Origin: Pseudomonadota bacterium
GTDB lineage: Bacteria > Desulfobacterota > Binatia > Binatales > Binataceae
Direction of reading: 5' to 3'
DNA length: 54,351 nt
NCBI GenBank assembly: GCA_021324855.1
Contig: JAJPIG010000017.1
Coordinates: 1-54,351 of the forward strand
The notes under the pieces are model-generated. The model saw only the letters and a program-made list of their open reading frames with translations. It had not been told where the DNA came from and ran no database searches. This document shows, piece after piece, positions 35,605 to 44,532 of this stretch (positions within the stretch are counted from its first letter, which is position 1; the number at the start of each line of letters is the position of its first letter). The position numbers and the translations under genes were made by a program.

Positions 35605-35803
35605 CTGCCCAACAGCGTGATCGTCACCTACGGCTACGACGCGGATTCGCGGCCGACCGGGCTCACCTATGGAACCGGCGGCTCATGGACGAGCCCCGCC
35701 CGGCAATCTGAGCAACCTGACATACACCGGAGCCTGTCCTGAGCGAAGTCGAAGGAACGCCGACGGACGGCGAACAGTGGTCGGCGGCAGCCTGGCGGCG
35801 GCT
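35605..35803 (+). pseudogene. RHS/YD-repeat remnant, right fragment
   Basis: Begins LPNSVIVTYGYDADSRPTGL (35605 onward), the continuation of the left fragment. After GTGG the frame shifts and reads GNLSNLTYT, then a 30-base in-frame insert (see repeat), then ADGRRTVVGGSLAA, which is again RHS sequence. It loses similarity near 35803. The gene is broken by the toxin-antitoxin insertion, a frameshift and loss of both ends. Confidence 0.75.
35729..35758. repeat. Short interspersed repeat inside the RHS remnant
   Basis: The 30-base segment contains TGTCCTGAGCGAAGTCGAAG, which I recall as a widely dispersed short repeat in many environmental bacterial genomes, giving peptides such as ACPERS when translated. 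Here it exactly replaces the two codons (Tyr-Asp) expected between LTYT and ADGRR, adding ten codons in frame. The core is partly palindromic (TCCT...AGGA around TCGA). Confidence 0.6.
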
Positions 35804-35905
35804 GAAAGGAAACGGTCAGAATCCGTGTGATGTGGCGCACACTGATCCACGTTGCTGGAGCTGATAGGCGAGCGGCGGGCGCGTCAGAGATCAGCCAAGC
35901 CGACT

Positions 35906-36135
35906 TTAGTTCTCTTTCTTACCGCGCGCGATCGCGTCATCGATGATTTTCCAGAAGCGCTTGTTCTGGGACAGCGCCAGCGCTTCAAGGTCGGTATCCT
36001 CGGTCGCCGGAATCAGCGCCACGCACGGCCGGCCGTTCCTGGCGATCAGCACCGAGCCGCTCTTGGGCAGCTAGGCAGCTCCTTGGCGTAGCGGCTAAAC
36101 CGCGTTTTGACCTCGCGAATGTTCTCGACCTTCAT
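35906..36135 (-). pseudogene. Phd/YefM-type antitoxin, frameshifted
   Basis: From ATG 36135: MKVENIREVKTRFSRYAKEL, the Phd/YefM N-terminal DNA-binding start, ending at an early TGA. In the next frame the protein continues LPKSGSVLIARNGRPCVALI and ends ...IARGKKEN at TAA 35906-35908. At the break the sequence reads GAG-CTGCCTAG-CTGCCCAAG: an 8-base near-duplication of CTGCC explains the shift. Removing it would restore a single frame of about 74 codons. No toxin gene is adjacent. Confidence 0.75.
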
Positions 36136-36182
36136 AGACCTCACGCCAGCGCCGTTCGCAATCAACGCCGCGGCGCGGTTAC

Positions 36183-38114
<1,932 letters not shown>

Positions 38115-38153
38115 CTGATTATGAGGCTACCATGCCGTTTCAAATCCGCGCAA

Positions 38154-39569
38154 TCACAGGTCGAGCCGGGAGTCTAGAAAAGATGCCTTCAGACGGACTA
38201 CTTTTTGCGTTTCATCGCTAAGCAAGGCCTGCCGTGAACGCGCGATGCCGGGAATCCACACAATCTGTTCCCCGGATGTGATCAGTGGGTAACTGATGCG
38301 ACGCGCCGGCGGCAGCTTGTGGTCGATGAAAACGTCCTTGACCTTGCGGGTACCCGCCATACCCAACGGCGCAATCCGATCGCCGCGTAGTATGTTGCGC
38401 GCGATCAACGGCCCCGGCAGCCGGTCGGCATCGAAGAGGGCCTGATAAAGGTCTTCAGGCAAAGCCGCGGCGTCGGGCGAAATGGATGCCGCTTCGAGAC
38501 GACATCCCGCCGGTTCAATCACGGTCTGCCCGGTTCTTACCAGTTCCATGGCATAGCGTTCGTAAGAAATCGGCCGGCGGCGTTCGACCGAAAGCGTCGC
38601 GTAGGCGCGCATCGCGTGCCATCCGCCGGGAAGGTCCAGTTTGCCATTCGGCGGCCCGGCGCAGCAGAGGTCGAATAGCCTCCGAATGTGCGTCCGATCG
38701 ATCCGACGCAGCGTCCCCATGCGAATCGTGAGAAAGCGGCGCAGCATCGCAGCAGCCAGCGCCGGATGAAGTTTCTCAAAACCTGAAAGCCCCAACTTAC
38801 CCAGACCGTTCAGACGGGAGCGCAGCTCCCGCTCCGCGGCCATCGCGATGAACTCGTCCGCATCGCGCAACTCCAGACCAAGCTCTGCCAGCCGACGCGC
38901 GAAGCCCGGCGCATAGTCGCGCTCGATCAGCGGGATCAGCTCATTGCGCACCCGATTCCGCATATGGCGCGGCGAGCTATTCGAGCTGTCGGCGACGAAT
39001 TCCGCGCCAATGGCTTTGAGGTACCGAAGCAAGTCATCGCGATCGATCGTGAGCAGTGGGCGGATGATCCGGCCCGGACCTGCATCAGTCATCGCAGAAA
39101 GACCCGCGATACCCGCACCGCGAAGCATTCGCAGCATGATGGTCTCGGCCTGATCGTTCGCCTGATGGCCCAAGGCGATCCAGCGCGCGCCAAGCCGGTC
39201 CGCCGCGCGATCCAGAAACGCGCGCCGCGCATCGCGGGCGCGTTCCTCGAGATTGCCAATGTCGGTCGCGAGGACAGCGGACTCGACGATCAACTGGATT
39301 CCGAGCTCGGCGCACACCCGGCGGACGAACCGCTCGTCGCGCTCCGATTCAGCGCCGCGCAAGCCATGATTCAAGTGCGCCGCGGCGATCCGGCGTCCGA
39401 TGCGATGCGTCGCATGCAGCAACGCCATCGAGTCTGGCCCGCCCGAGACCGCCACGAGGATCGGATCGTCCGGCGCGACGCCGATCCGTACCAGGGCGTC
39501 GGCGAGCGTTGCCTCGATTTTTCGGATCAGCCTGTCGGTTGCAGCGTCGATGCGTGACACCCTTCTCAT
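38154..39569 (-). CDS. tilS: tRNA(Ile)-lysidine synthetase
   Basis: 471 residues. It converts C34 to lysidine in the tRNA-Ile that reads AUA. PP-loop LVAVSGGPDSMALLHA (about 38-53), then AHLNHGLRGAESERDERFV and LGHQANDQAETIMLRMLRG, the N-type ATPase blocks. The C-terminal substrate-binding domains are present (FIDHKLPPARR and the region around LITSGEQIVWIPGIARS). It overlaps the MerR-type gene upstream by four bases and leads into ftsH, the standard tilS-ftsH order. Confidence 0.95.
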   Translation of the reverse strand: MRRVSRIDAATDRLIRKIEATLADALVRIGVAPDDPILVAVSGGPDSMALLHATHRIGRRIAAAHLNHGLRGAESERDERFVRRVCAELGIQLIVESAVLATDIGNLEERARDARRAFLDRAADRLGARWIALGHQANDQAETIMLRMLRGAGIAGLSAMTDAGPGRIIRPLLTIDRDDLLRYLKAIGAEFVADSSNSSPRHMRNRVRNELIPLIERDYAPGFARRLAELGLELRDADEFIAMAAERELRSRLNGLGKLGLSGFEKLHPALAAAMLRRFLTIRMGTLRRIDRTHIRRLFDLCCAGPPNGKLDLPGGWHAMRAYATLSVERRRPISYERYAMELVRTGQTVIEPAGCRLEAASISPDAAALPEDLYQALFDADRLPGPLIARNILRGDRIAPLGMAGTRKVKDVFIDHKLPPARRISYPLITSGEQIVWIPGIARSRQALLSDETQKVVRLKASFLDSRLDL

Positions 39570-39862
39570 CCGGCGAGCCGGTCGAGCAGGTTGAGGATTA
39601 CATCGATTCCCGGCAGGTTGACCTCAAGCTCTTCGGCAAGCGTTCGAATGATTCGAACCCGTTCCAATGCTTGGCGCGTATAAAGCGGCTCGCGTCGCCC
39701 GTCGATCTCGATCACGCGGGCCGGCACGAGCAATTCCTCTTCCTCCCACAGTCGAAGCTGGCCTTCGCTGACCTTCGCAATTCGGCAAAGCGCGATCCGA
39801 CTGAAGTAGGTTGGCGAACGTTCCGCGATTTTGCGAACTCCTGACGCCCTCCGGCGGGCCAT
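39566..39862 (-). CDS. MerR-type HTH protein, HspR/CbpM-like
   Basis: 98 residues. An N-terminal helix-turn-helix of the MerR type (RIAKVSEGQLRLWEEEELLV) is followed by a helix with YTRQALERVRIIRTLAEELE and VNLPGIDVILNLLDRLAG. The last segment is characteristic of HspR and CbpM, which repress or modulate DnaK/DnaJ-type chaperones. It is 21 bases after the DnaJ/CbpA-type gene on the same strand, the typical partner. It may act either as a transcription repressor of this unit or as a direct inhibitor of the J-protein. Confidence 0.8.
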   Translation of the reverse strand: MARRRASGVRKIAERSPTYFSRIALCRIAKVSEGQLRLWEEEELLVPARVIEIDGRREPLYTRQALERVRIIRTLAEELEVNLPGIDVILNLLDRLAG

Positions 39863-39883
39863 GACTCCTTCCCTTCTTCTAAC

Positions 39884-41002
39884 TTATAACTCCCGCGCGA
39901 GATCGGCGCGCGGATCGGGAACGCCGCGAGCCCTGCGCTTTTCAGCCAACTGCTGCATAAGATGCCGCTCGTCGTCGCTTAGATCCGTCGGCGCCAGCAC
40001 CTTCAATTCGAATAGAAGATCGCCGGCCGGCTGCTTGCCGCGCGCCGGGATGCCGCGGCCGCGCAGCCGCATCACGCGCCCGGTCTGGCTACCAGCCGGA
40101 ATCTTAAGCGATACGCGTCCATCGAGCGTCGGCGCGACCACCTCCGCGCCCAGCGCCGCCTCGTAATCCCAGACCGGAAGCTCAACCCGGATGTCACGGC
40201 CCGATACCGTGAAGCCCGGTTGATGCTCCAGCCGGACGGTGAGGAATAGGTCCCCGTTAAGTTCGGCGCGCGGTCCCCGGCCGCCCTGCCCCTTCAGCCG
40301 GATTCGGTCGCCGTCGGTCATTCCGGGCGGAATCGTCACTTCAAGCGTACGCCGCGCTGGTATCGTGCCGCGCCCGGCGCACCGTGGACACGGCTCGGCC
40401 GATCGGATGACGCGCATCTTTTCGCGCTTCTCCTCGTGCGCGACCATTCCGGTGCCGCCGCATTGCGGGCAATCGTCCTCTGCGGTGAGTTCGAGGCGCC
40501 GTTTCGCGCCATGCATCGCATCGCGCAGTGAAATTGTTACCTCGGCCTCAAGGTCGGGGGCTCGCGCCGCCGCTGAACCGCCGCCGAAATCAAAATCCGT
40601 GAAATCGGCCCCGGTGCGAAATCCGCGACGGCCGCGTCCGCCGCCCATCGAGAAACCGCCGCCGCCCGCAAAGAAGCGCTCGAAGAAATCGCTGAAGCCA
40701 CCGCCGAAACCGCCACCCGTGCCCGCCTCCGCACGTGCGCCCGCGTACTGCCGGAAGATGTCCTCCTGCGACGCGCCGCGCTCCCAATCGGCTCCGAGCT
40801 GATCATATTTCTTGCGCTTCTCGGCATCGCCGATTACTTGGTACGCCTCGTTGATCTCCTTGAAGCGCTGCTCGGCGGCCTTGTTATTAGGATTGACATC
40901 AGGATGGTACTTGCGTGCAAGCTTGCGAAAAGCGCTCTTGATCTCGGCTTCGCTTGCGTTGCGCTCAACTCCCAGGGTCTTGTAGTAGTCGCGAAATTCC
41001 AT
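39884..41002 (-). CDS. DnaJ/CbpA-type chaperone with half zinc finger
   Basis: 372 residues. J-domain (about 4-70) with HPD in LARKYHPDVNPNN; a long Gly/Phe-rich linker (about 88-145); a zinc segment with only two CxxCxGxG motifs, CPQCGGTG and CPRCAGRG, instead of four; then two beta-barrel substrate domains ending about residue 345. It is between DnaJ and CbpA in architecture. It should deliver clients to DnaK; no dnaK or grpE is in the window. Pairing with the HspR/CbpM-like gene supports a CbpA-like role. Confidence 0.88.
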   Translation of the reverse strand: MEFRDYYKTLGVERNASEAEIKSAFRKLARKYHPDVNPNNKAAEQRFKEINEAYQVIGDAEKRKKYDQLGADWERGASQEDIFRQYAGARAEAGTGGGFGGGFSDFFERFFAGGGGFSMGGGRGRRGFRTGADFTDFDFGGGSAAARAPDLEAEVTISLRDAMHGAKRRLELTAEDDCPQCGGTGMVAHEEKREKMRVIRSAEPCPRCAGRGTIPARRTLEVTIPPGMTDGDRIRLKGQGGRGPRAELNGDLFLTVRLEHQPGFTVSGRDIRVELPVWDYEAALGAEVVAPTLDGRVSLKIPAGSQTGRVMRLRGRGIPARGKQPAGDLLFELKVLAPTDLSDDERHLMQQLAEKRRARGVPDPRADLAREL

Positions 41003-41051
41003 CCTTGGTTTCTCAATTCAAGATGGCCATGAATTCGCTGATAGCAAGGGT

Positions 41052-41228
41052 TCACGAGGCCGAGCGCGTCTTGGATGACTGCCCGGTCAACTCCGCAAGG
41101 CGGCGTTCGAGCGCCGCGACCTCTTGTTCGAGCCGACGTTGACGCCTCCAGATGAACATCACGTAGGCGAAAATCACCATGAAGATAATCGTATAGGCCG
41201 CGAACAGATAGCCGAAGTTTTCCATCAT
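41052..41228 (-). CDS. ccmD: CcmD-like haem exporter subunit
   Basis: 58 residues from ATG 41228, which overlaps the ccmC stop as TGATG. MMENFGYLFAAYTIIFMVIF gives one membrane helix (about 6-28), followed by a cytoplasmic helix (EQEVAALERRLAEL). Size, topology and position after ccmC are those of CcmD, the small subunit that releases holo-CcmE from the CcmABC complex. Sequence conservation in this family is low, so the assignment leans on context. Confidence 0.8.
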   Translation of the reverse strand: MMENFGYLFAAYTIIFMVIFAYVMFIWRRQRRLEQEVAALERRLAELTGQSSKTRSAS

Positions 41229-41932
41229 CAGTCTCCGGCCTCGGCCAGCGCGATTTCGAGCGTCAGCCGATTCAGACGCGCGCGAGTGCGAAGCGTCGCG
41301 AGCCGCAGGATCAACAGCCACGCGAAGAGCGCGGTGAACGCGGCCATCGCGACCAGCAACGTTGCTACCATCCTGGGATCTTCCAGGCCGTGGCCGCCCT
41401 GGCGCGTGACGAGCACCGCAGGATGGATTGTGCGCCAGAGCCGCACCGAGACGATCACCACGGGCACGTCAAGCGCGGCAATGATCCCGAGCACCGCCGC
41501 GACGCGCGCGCTTTGCGGCGTCTCATCCGCTGCCGCGCGGAGCATCAGGTAACCGCCGTACATCAGCCAAAGTAGCAGCGTCGTGGTCAGGCGCGAATCC
41601 CACGTCCACCAAACGCCCCAGATCGGCTTGGCCCAGATCGATCCAGTGATCAGCACGAGCGTGCAGAAGACCATCCCGGTCTCTGCCGCTGCCTGACCGA
41701 GGTCATCCCAGATTTGATCGCCGAGCCAGAGATAGAGCGCACCCGCGATCGCGACCAGTCCGAAGCCGGCGAAAGCGACCCACGCACAAGGCACATGAAA
41801 ATAGAAGATACGCTGCACGATTCCCTGCGTTGCCTCGTTGGGCACATAGAGGAAGGCCATATAGAGCGCGGCGACCATCAGGAGCGCCGTTACGATTCCA
41901 AGCATCGCTATGAAATTACGATTCATTCGCAA
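41228..41932 (-). CDS. ccmC: Haem exporter protein CcmC
   Basis: 234 residues with six membrane segments. The tryptophan-rich haem-handling motif is PIWGVWWTWDSRLTTTLLL (about 104-122), with the conserved His residues in FYFHVPCAWVAFAG and RTIHPAVL. CcmC loads haem on CcmE. It is separated from ccmB by a 284-base space that is unusual for this otherwise packed cluster. Confidence 0.94.
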   Translation of the reverse strand: MRMNRNFIAMLGIVTALLMVAALYMAFLYVPNEATQGIVQRIFYFHVPCAWVAFAGFGLVAIAGALYLWLGDQIWDDLGQAAAETGMVFCTLVLITGSIWAKPIWGVWWTWDSRLTTTLLLWLMYGGYLMLRAAADETPQSARVAAVLGIIAALDVPVVIVSVRLWRTIHPAVLVTRQGGHGLEDPRMVATLLVAMAAFTALFAWLLILRLATLRTRARLNRLTLEIALAEAGD

Positions 41933-42080
41933 GACTGCATCCTACTCTATATGTTCCGCCCGCGCCTGCCGCGGCAAGGCTGACCTTGGACGATCGGATG
42001 GCGCCATCATGCCCGGACAACGTTACCATTGAGCCTCGGCATCGGCAGGACTTTTGTCCGTCCGGGGCTCTTGCCGATGA

Positions 42081-42194
42081 GCGTTCTTCCTGACGGAGCA
42101 ATGGGCGCTCTACCGGCAATTCGCTCCGATCACGCCTCAGACGACCATCAACTTCGGAGCGACGATGGCGTTTCCTCAACTGAAAGAATGGTAA
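42081..42194 (+). other. Possible decayed gene fragment between ccmC and ccmB
   Basis: The 284-base gap 41933-42216 holds no complete gene. On the plus strand 37 codons read FLTEQWALYRQFAPITPQTT and on to FPQLKEW, ending in TAA at 42192-42194. It looks more protein-like than the Arg-rich frames around it, but a stop lies just upstream and no family is recognised. It could be the tail of a lost inserted gene, or chance. Confidence 0.25.
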
Positions 42195-42216
42195 ATCCTG
42201 CTTCAGCGCGCAGCGC

Positions 42217-42891
42217 TCAGGCTTGCTCGGCCATCACGTGCTCGAACAGCAGGTAGCCAGCGACGGTGTAGATAACGTCGAACGCGATCAGGATCCTGAT
42301 CCAGGTCCACGCTGCGCCAAAGGGCGCCCCGCCAAGTAAAACCGCCGAGGCTTTGACGCCCGCGATAAGCGCCGGGACGTAGATCGGCACTGCGAGCATC
42401 GGCAGCGTCAGATCGCCGAGCCTGGTATGACCCGCGATCGCGGCGAGCATGATTGCCAGCGCCGCGAAGCCGAGCAGGCCGAGCGCCAGAATCGGGACCA
42501 TCCGCAGCAGGCCCGAATCGAAACTCAGATTGAAGAACAGCACCATCAGGATAACGGCCGCGATCTCGGCGACCGCCATGAAGACCAGCGCGGCGGCGAG
42601 TTTGGCCAGATAGAGCGTCGCGCGGTCGACCGGCGCGATGAGCAGCCCGGCAATACATCCGTTCTCCCGCTCGGCGCCAAGGGCACGGGTCGCGCCGACC
42701 ATCCCGGAAAACAGCAGTGCAATCCAGAGCGCGCCTGCGGCTGCTTCCGTGCCGCGCGCGCCCGCCTGGCTCAGCGCAAAAACGACCACAACCAGGATCA
42801 GAATCGACAGCGCGACCATTGCGATCGTGCTCTCGCCTGAGCGCAGTTCGAGCCGAAGATCCTTGCGCAGGATTGCTGCGAACGCGGACAT
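42217..42891 (-). CDS. ccmB: Haem exporter protein CcmB
   Basis: 224 residues, six membrane helices. The N-terminus AAILRKDLRLELRSGE is the amphipathic start of CcmB, followed by LWIALLFSGMVGATRALGAERENGC. It is the membrane subunit of the CcmAB ABC transporter that drives release of holo-CcmE from CcmC. It starts 12 bases after the ccmA stop. Confidence 0.94.
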   Translation of the reverse strand: MSAFAAILRKDLRLELRSGESTIAMVALSILILVVVVFALSQAGARGTEAAAGALWIALLFSGMVGATRALGAERENGCIAGLLIAPVDRATLYLAKLAAALVFMAVAEIAAVILMVLFFNLSFDSGLLRMVPILALGLLGFAALAIMLAAIAGHTRLGDLTLPMLAVPIYVPALIAGVKASAVLLGGAPFGAAWTWIRILIAFDVIYTVAGYLLFEHVMAEQA

Positions 42892-42903
42892 TTTCCGGGC
42901 CCC

Positions 42904-43554
42904 TCAGCCGGCAATTCGCTCCACGCGACGGCGTTCCAGCCGGCCGGCACGGAGATCGTAAAGCTCGAAATCAAGACCCGCGAGCGCATCCGTGCCGTGC
43001 GCGGTGATCAGGACGGCGGCGCCGCGCGCGAGGCTTGCTTTAATTAAGTCCTTTGCGAGCGAGACACCGTCGGCGTCGAGAGCCGTGAACGGCTCGTCCA
43101 TGATCACCAGGTCGGGATCGCCGATCAAAGCGCGGGCCAGCGCGAGGCGTTGTTCATTACCGCGCGAGATCGTGCGCACCCGATAATCGGCGAACCCTTC
43201 AAGTCCAATGCGCGCCAGCCATCGCATAGCGCGCTCGCGTGGGTCGCCGAGTCCATAGAGCGTGGCATAGAACTCCAGATTCTCAGCCGCAGTCAAGCGC
43301 GGATAGAGAAAACTCTGATGGCTGACTAGCCCAACCCTGCGCCGGGCCTGGGACGTGCCGAACACCGCGACGGAGCCTGAGGTGGGGCGCAGCAGGCCGG
43401 CGAAAATTTTCACCAACGTCGACTTGCCCGAACCGTTCACACCGCTAATCGCGACAAGGCTGCCCGGCCAAAGCTCGAACTCTACATTGCGCAGGACGGG
43501 CACGACGCCGAAGGTCATCGCGACCCCATGCGCGGCCAGCGCCGGCTGAGTCAT
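42904..43554 (-). CDS. ccmA: Haem exporter ATP-binding protein CcmA
   Basis: 216 residues from ATG 43554, which overlaps the upstream stop as TGATG. ABC ATPase: Walker A GVNGSGKSTLVKIFAG, signature ISRGNEQRLALARAL (LSxGQ-like, with an Asn-Glu pair), Walker B LVIMDEPFTALD, switch His in LITAHG. With CcmB it energises cytochrome c maturation. Short length and cluster position fit CcmA. Confidence 0.95.
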   Translation of the reverse strand: MTQPALAAHGVAMTFGVVPVLRNVEFELWPGSLVAISGVNGSGKSTLVKIFAGLLRPTSGSVAVFGTSQARRRVGLVSHQSFLYPRLTAAENLEFYATLYGLGDPRERAMRWLARIGLEGFADYRVRTISRGNEQRLALARALIGDPDLVIMDEPFTALDADGVSLAKDLIKASLARGAAVLITAHGTDALAGLDFELYDLRAGRLERRRVERIAG

Positions 43555-44024
43555 CAGCCGGCCTCGCCGCCCACGCGGCGGAGCGCCGCGAGCGGCGCAC
43601 CGCATATGGCGCAGAACTTATGCGCAGGGCCGACTGCGCCGCCGCAATGAGGACAGAAGCGGACGTTGCGGGGCGCGGCGCCCCGCAACGGACGGACCAC
43701 GCCTGCGCCCGCGGCTGCAGGCGTCGCCGCGGATGAACTCGGACGGCTCGCGACCCGCAGCCGTCCGAGCGCATCCATGGCTGCCAACGCGCGCTCTTCG
43801 AGCGGCGCTTTCAACACCGCATAATCAGCATCGGAGAGCTTTCCCATCTCGTGGTCGAATTCGAGATCGCGCAAGCCCTGCATCGCGAGTTCGCGTTCAT
43901 GCTCGAGCCGCTCAGCTTCCGTCGAGCGGCTCGCACCGCGACGCCAGAATGATTCCCCCGTCAGCGGTGCGGCGACAAACAGCGTCACGCCGGTTACGAT
44001 CAAGATTGCAGCGATGTAGATCAT
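43554..44024 (-). CDS. CcmI-like membrane protein with C-terminal zinc ribbon
   Basis: 156 residues. One membrane helix (about 3-22), then a helical segment LEHERELAMQGLRDLEFDHE and GKLSDADYAVLKAPLEERAL, which matches the start of CcmI proteins. After an Ala/Pro-rich linker the protein ends in a zinc ribbon, CPHCGGAVGPAHKFCAICG. The TPR part of classical CcmI is absent. It sits between ccmH and ccmA, one base into ccmA. It may present apocytochromes or thiol pairs to the ligation machinery; that is inference. Confidence 0.75.
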   Translation of the reverse strand: MIYIAAILIVTGVTLFVAAPLTGESFWRRGASRSTEAERLEHERELAMQGLRDLEFDHEMGKLSDADYAVLKAPLEERALAAMDALGRLRVASRPSSSAATPAAAGAGVVRPLRGAAPRNVRFCPHCGGAVGPAHKFCAICGAPLAALRRVGGEAG

Positions 44025-44029
44025 CGCTG

Positions 44030-44524
44030 CTACATCCCTTCCCTGAGACGACGTTCGAGCTCGCGCCTGAGCGCAGGATTGGCGTCGTCGGCCGGCGGCG
44101 GCTCGGACGCTCCGCGAGCGCTGTCAACGGAGGGCGTGGCGCGCCATCTCGAAACGGTGAATATCACGAGCATCGCGCCGAGCACGATCGCGATCGGCGG
44201 TATCACCCACGCGAGCAGATTGAACCCTTGCATGGTCGGCGCGGAGAGCACCTTCTCCCCGTACTGGGCGCGGAAAAGCCCGATGATTTGCGCGCCATCC
44301 ATCCCCTGCGCGATGAGTTTGTCGATCTTTTCGCGCACCGGAACTGCGAACTCGCAGTTCGGATGATTGCAGTTGGCAACCGTCAGACCGCACCCACATT
44401 GGCAGGTCAGCCCCTCGGCCACCGCGTCGCGCGTGGTCTTCGCAAACCTCTGGGTGGCCGCCGCGGCGTTGATCTCGGCGCCGGCAACTAGCGCAATGAT
44501 CGCAATGATTGACGCGAGGCGCAT
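44030..44524 (-). CDS. ccmH: Cytochrome c maturation protein CcmH
   Basis: 164 residues from ATG 44524; a longer open frame upstream overlaps ccmF and is rejected. Signal peptide or anchor (MRLASIIAIIALVAGAEI), then the redox motif EGLTCQCGCGLTVANCNH, a Cys-rich variant of the LRCxxCQ motif, and a C-terminal membrane helix (about 105-127). CcmH keeps apocytochrome CxxCH cysteines reduced for haem ligation. It is eight bases after ccmF. Confidence 0.9.
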   Translation of the reverse strand: MRLASIIAIIALVAGAEINAAAATQRFAKTTRDAVAEGLTCQCGCGLTVANCNHPNCEFAVPVREKIDKLIAQGMDGAQIIGLFRAQYGEKVLSAPTMQGFNLLAWVIPPIAIVLGAMLVIFTVSRWRATPSVDSARGASEPPPADDANPALRRELERRLREGM

Positions 44525-44532
44525 CGCCGCGC

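Noticed and set aside
41916-42179. 88-codon minus-strand frame upstream of ccmC
   Set aside because: Arg-rich, no ribosome site, overlaps the start of ccmC and matches nothing known.
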